Shown here one piece after another: positions 26,344-35,096 of a stretch of 42,554 nt of DNA. Location: contig CAKZYJ010000527.1 in assembly GCA_937884755.1 (NCBI GenBank), forward strand, positions 1-42,554. Direction: 5' to 3'. Position 1 is the stretch's first letter. Every line of letters starts with the position of its first letter. The notes beneath the pieces are model-generated. The model was not told the DNA's origin and made no database searches. It worked only from the letters and a program-made list of their open reading frames with translations. Made by a program: the position numbers and the translations under genes. Source of the DNA: an uncultured Flammeovirgaceae bacterium. GTDB lineage: Bacteria > Bacteroidota > Bacteroidia > Cytophagales > Cyclobacteriaceae.

Positions 26344-29300
26344 TTAAGGCGATGCAGCCATAATCAGCCGGGGAATACCCGCGCTTTCTATTTTTTGCTC
26401 AAAGGCCTTCAAATCAGATTCCACCAGTTGAATGAACTGTTGTCGGTGTTGGGCTAGTTCCTGGTTTAAGTCCTCAAAACGTTGGTAGCAACCTTTGGTC
26501 GGGTAAGCATCCTGCGAGTGCACTACCGTATACAGGTAACTGTACTGATTATCTAGCTTCACCGGGTAATTGATTGGGTCTTGGGAGCTTTCGCTGCGAG
26601 TTTGAATTAGATCTTCTTCCTGATCAGTTAGTTTCTTCACTAAATCCTGGCAGTCGCTCTTTAAATCAACCTTGTAATCAGCCTCCTCACTGCGGCGAGC
26701 AATTTCTTTCACCTGGGTACGTAGACTACGGATGTTCCGAATTAGATCATGTACCGAGGTGAGAGAATCCCGCACCGATCGGGCCAGATCAAACTGTGCC
26801 TGTAAATCTTCGGTAGTGCTTTCCCAGCGGGGGTCAGCTTTTACCTCCAATAGCTGCTTCATTTCCTCTCCCTTTACTGATAACGTTACCTGATAGACAC
26901 CCGGCACGACCATTGGTCCACCAGTATAGCTCATAGACATTACTGCTCCGTCAATCAGATCAGGTTCTGGGTATTTCAGGTCCCATACAAATTGCTGTAA
27001 ACCAGCTTCAGCCGAAAGTCCATCGTCTTCCTCAGTACTACTAAATGTCTGAATGACCTGATTTTTGTTATCAGAAATAGTTAAACTGATGCTATCCTGG
27101 GGTTCGCCCAGTGAATAGTAGATTGCGGCTCCCTTGGCTTTGTTATCCGGTACGTTCTCCCCTCGGTATCCTCTAATCTGAGTACGATAAGCAGTAGTCG
27201 GCTCAAACAAATGGGCATCGGCTTGGGCTACCTCCGAACTTAATTGATGCAACGGAGTAAGGTTATCCAGAATCCAGAATGAACGGCCCTGGGTAGCGAC
27301 TACCAAGTCCTGCCGGTGTACTTTCAGGTCGGTGATAGGAGTAATGGGCAGATTCAGTTGGAAAGGCTGCCAGTCAGCGCCGTCATTAAAAGATACGTAC
27401 ATGCCGAACTCGGTACCAGCATAGAGCAAACCTTCCCGGTCGGGATCTTCCCGCACTACGCGCACAAAGTGATCGGCCGGAATACCATTTTTACCATCGG
27501 TGAGCAATTTCCAGGATTTGCCGTAGTTATCCGTTCGGAATACATAAGGGGTAAAGTCATTGTCCCGGTAGCGGTACACCGCAACGTAGGCTTTTCCCGC
27601 CTGATGAGGTGACGGGGCAATTGCGTTGACGGTGCCTTCGATAGGCATATTTTTGGGAGTAATATTTTCCCAGTTCTGTCCACCGTCGCGGGAGAGATGT
27701 AGCAATCCGTCATCACTACCCGCCCAAAGTACTCCTTCTTCCAGCGGCGATTCTTCAAAGGCGAAGATGGTACAGTACAGTTCTACTCCGGTGTTATCGT
27801 GCTGAATGGGTCCTCCGGGAATATCCAGATACTTATCAATGTTCTGGGTGAGGTCCGGACTAATCACCTCCCAGGATTGCCCACCGTTGGTAGACTTATG
27901 AACATAATTAGAGGTGTAGTAGAGCACATCGGGATTATGCGGTGAGAAGCGGATAGGAGCGTTCCATTGGAAACGGTACTTAAGATCGCGCCCCTCTACC
28001 CCATCGTTCAGTTCGGGATATACTTCAATGTTGCGGACGTGGCCCTGCGAACGATCCAATTGGGTCATGATACCAATGTAATTTCCGGCGTATACCACAT
28101 CAGGATTTTCGGGGTGCACGGCAATATGACCGCTTTCGCCCCCACCCACAGCGTACCAATCCTGAATGGGATCAAAATCGGCTAATCCCTGGCTAGGTAC
28201 CGAAATGGTAGAATTATCCTGCTGAGCCCCGTACACACGTAAGGGAAACTGCTTATCTACCGTCACCCGGTACAGCTCCGAGGTCGGCTGATTGCGCTGA
28301 GTCGACCAGGTTTTCCCTCCATTGTAGGAGACATTCGCCCCTCCATCGTTACTTTGAATCATAATATCCGAATTGTTAGGATTGATCCACAGGTTGTGAT
28401 TATCGCCGTGGGGTACCGGAATGCGCTCAAAGTTGGCTCCGTCGTTCAGCGACTTGTAGAAGCCGGTGTTCAGCACGTATACTGTATGTTCCTGCTGAGG
28501 GTCGGCGAACAAACGGGAATAATACCAAGCCCGCTGCCGGTAATCGTGCTTGCGGTTAATCCGCTTCCACTTATTTCCCCCATCTTCGGAGAGGTAGATA
28601 CCACCTTTGTCTTCCTCAATATGCTCCATAATGGTCCACACCCGCTGCGAATTAACCGGTGATACTGCCACTCCTACCCTACCGATTACTCCTTGGGGTA
28701 ATCCGCCCTCCAATCGTTGCCAGTTATCACCGCCGTCGGTCGACTTGTACAAACCACTGCCTATTCCGCCGTCGATCAGTGTCCAGGGCTTACGTTCTAC
28801 CTGCCAGGTTCCGGCGTACAGAATGCGGGGGTTATTGGGGTCCATCACCAGATCAATAGCTCCGGTGCTATCATTGACAAATAGTACTTTTTCCCAGCTT
28901 TGGCCGCCATTGCGGCTGCGAAACACCCCCCGCTCGGGATTAGGGCCGAAGATATTACCTAGTGCCGCTACGTATACTACATCCGGGTTATCAGGATGAA
29001 TCTGAATTTTGCCTAATTGTCCGGCTTTCTCCAATCCTACTTTTCGCCAGCTTTCACCGCCGTCGGTTGATTTGTAAATACCCCGACCCGCGGACACATT
29101 GCCTCGCGGGGGCGCCGATCCGGTACCCACATAAATTACGTTAGGATCGGAAAGCGAAACCTCCACCGAGCCAATAGAGCCAACCTCAAAGTAGCCATCG
29201 GAGATATTCTTCCAGGAACCTCCGCCGTCTTCGGTTTTCCAGACACCGCCTCCGGTAGTACCCATAAAGAACGTAAGCGGCTTATCGGGCACTCCGGCTA

Positions 29301-29445
29301 CTGCCGTACAACGTCCTCCTCGGAAGGGGCCGATCAATCGGTAGTTTAATGCTTGAAATAAGGTAGAATCGTAGGTTGACTGAGCTTGCGTAGGGAAAAA
29401 AGCCAGTGCGAGAATAACGGTTAGGTAACAGTACAGACGTTTCAT
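26344..29445 (-). CDS. VPS10/BNR-type propeller exported protein (glycosyl-hydrolase-like, WD40/sortilin fold)
   Basis: A 1033-residue protein with a signal peptide (YLTVILALAFFPTQA). Two ten-blade-type propeller regions with many Asp-box turns (SxDGGxxW: TEDGGGSWKNI, STDGGESWRKV, SRNGGQSWEKV, STNGGQSWEVI, SRDGGQNWENI and others) span about residues 25-750. From about 800 a beta-sandwich and a C-terminal helical coiled region (880-1020) follow, the usual layout of bacteroidetal VPS10-domain proteins. Such proteins are found in the outer membrane/surface and bind or process polymers; an enzyme activity is not shown. Not sialidase: the RIP motif was not seen. Signal peptide and length are normal. 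Confidence 0.9.
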   Translation of the reverse strand: MKRLYCYLTVILALAFFPTQAQSTYDSTLFQALNYRLIGPFRGGRCTAVAGVPDKPLTFFMGTTGGGVWKTEDGGGSWKNISDGYFEVGSIGSVEVSLSDPNVIYVGTGSAPPRGNVSAGRGIYKSTDGGESWRKVGLEKAGQLGKIQIHPDNPDVVYVAALGNIFGPNPERGVFRSRNGGQSWEKVLFVNDSTGAIDLVMDPNNPRILYAGTWQVERKPWTLIDGGIGSGLYKSTDGGDNWQRLEGGLPQGVIGRVGVAVSPVNSQRVWTIMEHIEEDKGGIYLSEDGGNKWKRINRKHDYRQRAWYYSRLFADPQQEHTVYVLNTGFYKSLNDGANFERIPVPHGDNHNLWINPNNSDIMIQSNDGGANVSYNGGKTWSTQRNQPTSELYRVTVDKQFPLRVYGAQQDNSTISVPSQGLADFDPIQDWYAVGGGESGHIAVHPENPDVVYAGNYIGIMTQLDRSQGHVRNIEVYPELNDGVEGRDLKYRFQWNAPIRFSPHNPDVLYYTSNYVHKSTNGGQSWEVISPDLTQNIDKYLDIPGGPIQHDNTGVELYCTIFAFEESPLEEGVLWAGSDDGLLHLSRDGGQNWENITPKNMPIEGTVNAIAPSPHQAGKAYVAVYRYRDNDFTPYVFRTDNYGKSWKLLTDGKNGIPADHFVRVVREDPDREGLLYAGTEFGMYVSFNDGADWQPFQLNLPITPITDLKVHRQDLVVATQGRSFWILDNLTPLHQLSSEVAQADAHLFEPTTAYRTQIRGYRGENVPDNKAKGAAIYYSLGEPQDSISLTISDNKNQVIQTFSSTEEDDGLSAEAGLQQFVWDLKYPEPDLIDGAVMSMSYTGGPMVVPGVYQVTLSVKGEEMKQLLEVKADPRWESTTEDLQAQFDLARSVRDSLTSVHDLIRNIRSLRTQVKEIARRSEEADYKVDLKSDCQDLVKKLTDQEEDLIQTRSESSQDPINYPVKLDNQYSYLYTVVHSQDAYPTKGCYQRFEDLNQELAQHRQQFIQLVESDLKAFEQKIESAGIPRLIMAASP

Positions 29446-29463
29446 AGGGTTGGTTTATAATAG

Positions 29464-29485
29464 CCGACCAATTTACAATGGTCGG
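29464..29485. promoter_or_regulatory. Perfect inverted repeat between divergent VPS10 and queA genes
   Basis: CCGACCA (29464-29470) and TGGTCGG (29479-29485) are perfect arms separated by eight bases. It lies 19 bases before the start of one gene and about 60 before the other and could be an operator. No regulator is recognised. Confidence 0.4.
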
Positions 29486-29500
29486 TTGGGATAATCACCG

Positions 29501-29526
29501 TTGGAAGTAAAAATCCTTTACTTTTG
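29501..29526 (+). promoter_or_regulatory. Candidate promoter of queA
   Basis: TACTTTTG at 29519-29526 matches the Bacteroidetes -7 consensus TAnnTTTG. TTG at 29501-29503 is a possible -33 element, with a shorter spacer than usual. The ATG of queA follows 20 bases later. Confidence 0.45.
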
Positions 29527-29546
29527 CGGCAAAATAAACCACTGTT

Positions 29547-30779
29547 ATGACCGAACCGGCATTATCGTTATCGGCTTACGACTATGAATTACCGGATGAT
29601 CGTATTGCTAAGCACCCACTTGCGCAACGCGATCAATCCAAACTACTCGTATGGCAGGATAATAAGATCACCGATCAACATTTTTATCAGTTACCGGATT
29701 GGCTACCTGCTGACTGCTGTTTGTGCTTTAATAACACCCAGGTGATTCCGGCCCGGCTGTACTTCCGTAAACCTACCACTCAACAGGGTGCGGGTGCGAT
29801 GATTGAGATACTACTGCTACATCCGGTAGCCCCTAGTACGGTAATCACAGAGGCGATGGGCGCCCCTGGACCAGTAATATGGGAGTGTATGAATGGTAAC
29901 CTGCGCCGGTGGAAATCAGAGCAGGTTTTACAGCAAACGGGCAGTGTACATGATCGAGAAGAAGTACTGCAAGCTCACTTGGTAGATAGGCAGCATAAAC
30001 AGGTACAACTGAACTGGGATGCTGAAGTTTCCTTTGCTGAGATTGTGGAGGCAGTGGGCAAAGTACCTCTCCCCCCCTACCTTCACCGGGAAAGTACCGA
30101 AGAGGACCGACAGCGCTACCAAACCGTATATTCTAAAGCCCGCGGAGCCGTAGCCGCTCCCACGGCCGGATTGCATTTTACCGATGAGGTGCTGGGCCAA
30201 CTTCAACAAAAAGGGATTTTATTTAATGAACTTACCCTGCACGTGGGAGCCGGAACGTTTCAACCCATAAAAGAAGAACAAGTAGAAAATCATGCAATGC
30301 ACTCGGAGCAGATGGTTATTCAACGGGGAAATCTGGAGAAGCTGCTCGATCCGTCCCAGCTAGTGATTGCGGTGGGTACTACCTCCATGCGGACGTTAGA
30401 GAGCCTGTACTGGTACGGGGTTATGCTAAAAACAAATCCGGAAGCTGCATTTAGTATCCCTAAATTGTATCCCTACGAACAGCAATTAGAAACACTTCCT
30501 TCCCAGGCGGAAGCCATGAAAGCTATTTTAGATCGGATGGATGCTTTGAAAACTGATACACTAGTAGGAGAAACCGAGATTTTTATCTTTCCGAGCTACG
30601 AGTTTCGAGTGTGCCGAGGACTGATTACCAACTTTCACCTGCCTAAATCCACGCTGATTTTACTTGTCGCTGCTTTTGTGGGCAAGCAGTGGCGAGACAT
30701 TTATCAACATGCTCTAGAGAACGACTATCGTTTTTTGAGCTACGGAGATTCCTCGCTGTTATTTCCAACTAATCAATAG
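29547..30779 (+). CDS. queA: S-adenosylmethionine:tRNA ribosyltransferase-isomerase (QueA)
   Basis: A 410-residue cytoplasmic enzyme. It transfers and isomerises the ribosyl part of SAM onto 7-aminomethyl-7-deazaguanine in tRNA, giving epoxyqueuosine. Seen motifs: YDYELPDDRIAKHPLAQRDQ at the start, FNNTQVIPARL, the central ARGAVAAPTAGLHFTDEVL, LHVGAGTFQPIKEEQV, HAMHSEQM and the late VCRGLITNFHLPKSTLILLV. All are standard family blocks. Length is somewhat above the common 340-370, mostly from one insertion in residues about 85-150 (WECMNGNLRRWKSEQVLQQT region). Single gene here, as usual for queA in Bacteroidetes. Confidence 0.97.
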   Translation: MTEPALSLSAYDYELPDDRIAKHPLAQRDQSKLLVWQDNKITDQHFYQLPDWLPADCCLCFNNTQVIPARLYFRKPTTQQGAGAMIEILLLHPVAPSTVITEAMGAPGPVIWECMNGNLRRWKSEQVLQQTGSVHDREEVLQAHLVDRQHKQVQLNWDAEVSFAEIVEAVGKVPLPPYLHRESTEEDRQRYQTVYSKARGAVAAPTAGLHFTDEVLGQLQQKGILFNELTLHVGAGTFQPIKEEQVENHAMHSEQMVIQRGNLEKLLDPSQLVIAVGTTSMRTLESLYWYGVMLKTNPEAAFSIPKLYPYEQQLETLPSQAEAMKAILDRMDALKTDTLVGETEIFIFPSYEFRVCRGLITNFHLPKSTLILLVAAFVGKQWRDIYQHALENDYRFLSYGDSSLLFPTNQ

Positions 30780-30785
30780 TATTTT

Positions 30786-30902
30786 CGCCGCCTCGGCTCA
30801 GTGTAAAAGTGTTACAGTATTACAGTGTTAATACTGAGGCGATGAAAGGAATACTATAACACCCCAACACAAAAACACTATAACACCATTTCGGCTCTAA
30901 CA
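30786..30902. repeat. Intergenic palindromic repeat between queA and a convergent gene
   Basis: GTGTTACAGTATT (30809-30821) and AATACTATAACAC (30850-30862) form a 13-bp inverted repeat with one mismatch. Further ACACTATAACACC-type copies continue to about 30887, and GGCTCAGTG/CTGAGGC arms lie outside. It may serve as a bidirectional terminator of queA and the minus-strand neighbour. It looks like a dispersed intergenic element. Confidence 0.55.
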
Positions 30903-31514
30903 CTAATTGCTGGTAAGATGACCGATAGCGGGCTGGGCTTCCAGACTTTCCAGTCGGTTGAAGTAGGAGACCATCAGGTACATACTAATGTCATCATTCA
31001 GGTTGCGCAGCTTATTCAGGCTGCGGAACTGTTTCATTTCATCGGCATAGTCAGCCATAAGGGGTAGCACCTGACGGCGGAAATTGCGAATCCGCTGGAC
31101 TTTCTCATCTTCTATGTAGTACCACTCCTCCACGGTATATTCATCGTTGGCATCAAAAATATCGTACTCAAACACCCGACGAAGCAACATTAGGGAACCG
31201 TCGTTCACTACCTGAAATATCTTTTTCTCCATACGGTCGAAAAAGCTACCGGAACGATAGTCGTAGGTGCGGTAAGTACGCACCCGATCACATTCATCAG
31301 TAGTAGTAATTTCCTCAATCATAGAAGCGTGGTAGGTTAGTTGCCGTTCATCGTCGGTAGTAACAATAGCTGAGTTAATGAAGGAATTAATATCCACTAC
31401 TCCTTCAACCCGAGTCTGGTTGGTAAGTAAAACGCTACCCGGCTGTGGTGCCTGAGCCAGCGATTGAAAAAAAGTTGCAGTTGATAGGGCCAGTAGTAGA
31501 ATATAGCTTCTCAT
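30903..31514 (-). CDS. Secreted protein of unknown function
   Basis: A 203-residue protein with a signal peptide (LLLALSTATFFQSLAQ-A). The mature part starts with PGSVLLTNQTRVEGVVDI, then a beta-rich segment (FQVVNDGSLMLLRRVFEYDIFDAN) and a charged C-terminal helix region (RIRNFRRQVLPLMADYADEM). I do not recognise a family. The first strands recall bacteroidetal proteins that start with a short Hsp-like or GW-like beta domain (function unknown). Transcribed alone. Its downstream flank is the palindromic repeat at 30786-30902. Confidence 0.65.
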   Translation of the reverse strand: MRSYILLLALSTATFFQSLAQAPQPGSVLLTNQTRVEGVVDINSFINSAIVTTDDERQLTYHASMIEEITTTDECDRVRTYRTYDYRSGSFFDRMEKKIFQVVNDGSLMLLRRVFEYDIFDANDEYTVEEWYYIEDEKVQRIRNFRRQVLPLMADYADEMKQFRSLNKLRNLNDDISMYLMVSYFNRLESLEAQPAIGHLTSN

Positions 31515-32023
31515 AAGTAGTTCGGTTTTAGATAAATCTTACATAAGTACCGATATACAATAATATGAATATTTTTTTAAAATTATATAATTTTCTAATA
31601 AAAATTGCAGAATTCAGTACAGATTGTAGTTCACTAAGACCATTTTGCGGCTAAAAATCCGGTTTTTCGGTATTTTAATCCAAGTTGCTTCTCTTAAAAA
31701 TTAACAAAAAATTCTAGAACTTACATAAGATACGAGTAGGTAATACGAAAAAGAACCTAAAAATTAAATCCGAATTGAGCATCCCAAACGCGATTTTTCC
31801 GTTCAATAAAGTGTAAGTAAATAGATAACTTAAATACTCACTCACGTCTAACTGATATTTTCTTTAACTTTTTGGACTAAGGTTTGGGAACAAGCTTAAA
31901 ATACAGTCAGACGGCTGATTTTTTAAACGGGCATCTTTTAAGGTGCCCGTTTTAATTTTTGCTTACCCTCAGCTTTTAGTATCTTAGCCCAACTAGCTAC
32001 CCAACACTTTACCTAAAACCGAC
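31515..32023. other. Long intergenic region with possible small RNA
   Basis: No protein-coding frame is convincing. ACTTACA (31719-31725) and TGTAAGT (31812-31818) are complementary, so the middle can fold. A strong plus-strand terminator at 31928-31960 has no upstream plus-strand gene. This suggests a transcript starting somewhere in this region. A clean TAnnTTTG box was not found, so the start is unknown. Confidence 0.4.
31928..31963 (+). terminator. Strong Rho-independent terminator without a known upstream gene
   Basis: AAACGGGCATC and GGTGCCCGTTT pair with one G-T wobble around a loop of about six bases, then TTTTAATTTTTG follows on the plus strand. On the minus strand no T run follows. 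The next plus-strand gene starts about 60 bases later at 32024, and no plus-strand gene precedes it in the spacer. Confidence 0.8.
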
Positions 32024-32728
32024 ATGAGCCAATACACCCGCAGTACCGACAGCCGACTTATTATCGGATTACTTTTTCTCCTTTTAGGGGTTTATTTTCT
32101 ACTTAATAACTTTAATCTTATTCCATTCTCCATACCCTACTATCTGGTTTCCTGGCAGACGCTACTGATAGTTATTGGCGTGCTGATTATTGCGACCAGT
32201 GATAAAAAAGGAGGCGGAATTACTTTAGTAATTATCGGTGGAGTATTCCTACTGTCCGATATTTTTAATATTTCTTTCTGGAATATTATCAGCCAGTTCT
32301 GGCCGCTGGTATTTGTGATTATTGGCGTAAGTCTGCTCATCCGGCGCAATCAGGAGAAAAAACGGATTGGCGAAGCTTCTATGCTGGAGGTAATTGACGA
32401 GTCAGCGGTGTTTAGTGGCAACGAGAAGATCGTGAGTTCGGATTGGTTCCGGGGTGGGCGCATTACTTCCATTTTTGGCGGAAACGAGATCAACCTCATG
32501 AATAGTCGCCTAGCCGAAGGAGTGCATGTAATTGATGTGTTTGTACTGTTTGGCGGAATGGAGATTGTGGTGCCCAGCGAATGGAACGTGAAAGTAGATG
32601 TCTCACCTATTCTCGGCGGCTTTGAAGACAAACGACAATTTCATCAGGATTACTCTCCTGAAGCCGGACAGCAGCTCATCATTCGTGGTCAGGTGATTAT
32701 GGGCGGTGGTGAAATCCGCAATGCCTAA
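32024..32728 (+). CDS. LiaF/LiaI-like membrane protein (DUF5668 with C-terminal LiaF domain)
   Basis: A 234-residue protein. The N-terminal half holds four hydrophobic segments (about 12-30, 37-58, 64-80 and 85-105) with GLLFLLLGVYFLLNNFNLIPF, the LiaI/LiaF-type membrane region. The C-terminal half (about 120-234) is the LiaF beta-domain: SAVFSGNEKIVSSDWFRGG, TSIFGGNEINLMNSRL, DVFVLFGGMEIVVPSEW and LIIRGQVIMGGGEI. In Firmicutes LiaF restrains a cell-wall stress sensor, but here there is no LiaRS pair next to it. Its job is envelope-related, not proven. It follows the strong terminator at 31928. Confidence 0.88.
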   Translation: MSQYTRSTDSRLIIGLLFLLLGVYFLLNNFNLIPFSIPYYLVSWQTLLIVIGVLIIATSDKKGGGITLVIIGGVFLLSDIFNISFWNIISQFWPLVFVIIGVSLLIRRNQEKKRIGEASMLEVIDESAVFSGNEKIVSSDWFRGGRITSIFGGNEINLMNSRLAEGVHVIDVFVLFGGMEIVVPSEWNVKVDVSPILGGFEDKRQFHQDYSPEAGQQLIIRGQVIMGGGEIRNA

Positions 32729-32907
32729 AATCTGTGTTCATTAGGAAACCGTAGGCGTAGCAGCCGCTCATCCAATTTTAAGTCATATTGGACCTTGAAT
32801 ATCGTTTCGTAAACCCCAGTAGGATGAGAGTATAAAAAACCGTGGGTCTGTCCCCTAAGAGGTAATCCAGTACGGAGGTTATTTTTCGGTGGGATCAACT
32901 TCGGCAA
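32725..32907 (-). pseudogene. Small frame, possible fragment of an unknown protein
   Basis: A 60-codon minus-strand frame with a TTG start reads ...THGFLYSHPTGVYETIFKVQYDLK..., ending at the stop of the LiaF-like gene. The amino-acid composition is protein-like (YETIFKVQYDLKLDERLLRL). No match is recalled. It may be a gene remnant or chance. Confidence 0.2.
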
Positions 32908-32950
32908 CCGGTCTTACCCAGCGGTATTAAGTACCGGCACATAAATTCGA

Positions 32951-32991
32951 AAAAGACATCCTCCGGCTTGCTCTGCAGAGGGCCGGAGGAT
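32951..32991 (-). terminator. Rho-independent terminator of the subtilase gene
   Basis: A perfect 10-bp stem, ATCCTCCGGC at 32958-32967 and GCCGGAGGAT at 32982-32991, is followed on the minus strand by TCTTTTTC. It lies about 27 bases after the subtilase stop. Confidence 0.8.
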
Positions 32992-33017
32992 ACTGTTACG
33001 TAAGTGCTGTAAGTTAC

Positions 33018-35096
33018 TTATTCGACGGTGACGCTTATTTTTACGGGGCGATCGTTCTTGTTAAAAACCAACGACTCACCTTCTTGCTCCGACTCTTCGA
33101 TCAGAGGATCATCTACCGTAATGCTAGGATTGAATTTGCCTTCTTCAGTGCTTTCTACCGTGATCTCAAATTCCTGATCTACCTCCTCTTCTATTTCGGC
33201 AGCCCCAGCGGCAAGAGCTTCGGCCGGGGTGGTCACTGCAGCGGAAGGGCGCCAGTAGGTATACCCCCAGTTGGCACGCCATCTGTAGCTCCATCTGGAA
33301 CGGTTACCGTTAGCTTTAAGTAACAAGCCCTGTACCTGAAGATCATTGCCTGACCCTCCCCCCGGAGCGATGCCAGGAAGCATGACGCCACCCGGAGTGG
33401 CCTGATACTCAAAACGATCAATTTCAGTGCCGGATGGGCTGTAGGAGCGAATGTTGAAATTATTGACCCGTACCCGGTTGAGCCCGCTGTTGTAGAGGCG
33501 GAATACCTGAAAGCGCATATAACATTCCTGTCCGGAGCCTAGAAACTCCGGTCGAAGCCGAACCTGGTACCATAATCGTGCAGCTGCTTGCAAAGCTTTT
33601 TGCGCATTGATCCGGCCCCAGCCATATTGTTCATCCCAGCCCCGGCCTCCCAGATCCCGGGCAGTCAATCGCAGGATATCGCGCACTTCCCACTGTCGAA
33701 GGTTAGGATCAACCGACAGTATCAATCCAGCCACCCCTGCGGCGTTCGGCGTGGCGGAGGAAGTACCGTTGAAACGGTGGTAATAATCCCCCGATCCGTA
33801 ACCGCCGTTACCGGTGATGTCAGTAGTATAGATATGCACCCCTGGTGCCAGGAAGTCCTGTTCCGGACCGTAATTGCTACCCCACCAGTTCTCACCGTCC
33901 AGGCTAGTTCTGCTTTTACGCTGATCCCATTCGTTGGAGGCCCCGCATGCCAGAGATTCAGGATACCGAGCCGGATAAATGATTCCCCGGACGTCACCGT
34001 TGCCGGAAGCTGAAATGGATAGGCAGCCTTTGCCGCCCCGGCCATTGGTTCGGGCGTAGATGAAAGCATTGCGAATGGTGGTGTTATACGGCCCACCTCC
34101 CCAGCTATTGCTAAGTACATCAGCCCCGCGATCCACCGCGGTGCGAATACCGCGGGCGATCCAAGTGGCATTGGTGGTCCAGTTGGCTCCCGGTCGGCTG
34201 CTGTAGGCGATGCGTACCGGTAGGATAGCGCATTCGGAGGCTACCCCAGCCACTCCGCGGGCATTGTCGGTGACGGCAGCGGCAATTCCAGCGCAGGCTG
34301 TACCATGACCGTCCCAGGAATTAGGCTCCTGATTGTTATCGTCGCCTACTGCGTCGTAAGGAGTCACGATCTTAGCAGCCAGATCGGGGTGAGAGGTTTG
34401 AGTGCCTTCATCGATGATGGCGATCTTAATGTTAGCCCGCCCCCTATTAATGCCCCAGGCCTGGGGAACATTCATCTTAGCCAGCGCCCACTGATCCCCG
34501 TAGTGAGGGTCGTCCACCGGCGGGGCCATTCTTCTCATCTTATAAACCCAATCCGGTTCGGCGTACTCGACCATTTCATTCTCATGGTAAAGGTTAGCCA
34601 GATCCAGCGCGTCTTGTTTGGCTTTGGGGGTCAGGCGCAACAAATAGCTATTGGGTCCCAGATCCTCTTTGGCCACCACCTCGGCGTTGTGTTTCTTGTT
34701 AAGCTTTTCAATATCCGCTTCGGAGACCTCAGGCTTGAACTGAACCCGAAATTGAGGGATAAGAATCATCACCTCATCAGGCTCACCCTGAGGCATTTGA
34801 AATACGGGAATGGTACCTTCAACCTCTGAATCGGCTGAAAGTGCTTCGGCTGATTTGACAACCGCTTCTTCCGTGGCCCCACTGGCAGTAGGTATCAGCG
34901 TAATATCAAAAGGTTCTAGAAATTCCCCTTGGTCTAAGGACGCCATACCGGCTTTCTTCTCGACTGCGGCCGACCGGGCAGACTCATCGGCATCCGAACT
35001 GAACTGTACGGCTACAAAGGCCCAGGAAGGGATGAGTGGAACCTTTTCGTTTTCTGCGTAGTAGAATCGCTCCGACATTTTGTTTTCTCCGTTCAT
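33018..35096 (-). CDS. S8-family subtilisin-like serine peptidase without signal peptide
   Basis: Up to 692 residues. ATG at 35096 or at 35078 (MSERFYY); the second has GGAG nine bases upstream. Layout: a novel-looking N-terminal region (about 8-105), a fervidolysin-like propeptide (about 108-186, with FRVQFKPEVSEADIEKLNKK and VEYAEPDW), the S8 catalytic core with D229 (IAIIDEGTQ), H264 (DGHGTACAGI), N366 (SASGNG) and S446 (GTSSATP), then a C-terminal beta-sandwich (about 525-692). No leader, no T9SS C-terminal signal. The triad is intact, so activity is expected, but it may act in the cytoplasm or leave by lysis or an unknown route. Terminator at 32951. Confidence 0.93.
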   Translation of the reverse strand: MNGENKMSERFYYAENEKVPLIPSWAFVAVQFSSDADESARSAAVEKKAGMASLDQGEFLEPFDITLIPTASGATEEAVVKSAEALSADSEVEGTIPVFQMPQGEPDEVMILIPQFRVQFKPEVSEADIEKLNKKHNAEVVAKEDLGPNSYLLRLTPKAKQDALDLANLYHENEMVEYAEPDWVYKMRRMAPPVDDPHYGDQWALAKMNVPQAWGINRGRANIKIAIIDEGTQTSHPDLAAKIVTPYDAVGDDNNQEPNSWDGHGTACAGIAAAVTDNARGVAGVASECAILPVRIAYSSRPGANWTTNATWIARGIRTAVDRGADVLSNSWGGGPYNTTIRNAFIYARTNGRGGKGCLSISASGNGDVRGIIYPARYPESLACGASNEWDQRKSRTSLDGENWWGSNYGPEQDFLAPGVHIYTTDITGNGGYGSGDYYHRFNGTSSATPNAAGVAGLILSVDPNLRQWEVRDILRLTARDLGGRGWDEQYGWGRINAQKALQAAARLWYQVRLRPEFLGSGQECYMRFQVFRLYNSGLNRVRVNNFNIRSYSPSGTEIDRFEYQATPGGVMLPGIAPGGGSGNDLQVQGLLLKANGNRSRWSYRWRANWGYTYWRPSAAVTTPAEALAAGAAEIEEEVDQEFEITVESTEEGKFNPSITVDDPLIEESEQEGESLVFNKNDRPVKISVTVE

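Noticed and set aside
33722-34171. Minus-strand 149-codon frame in the subtilase
   Set aside because: It overlaps the real frame in another register on the same strand. No independent evidence.
34305-34829. Plus-strand 174-codon frame within the subtilase
   Set aside because: Fully antisense to a clear S8 peptidase with catalytic motifs. It is a shadow frame.
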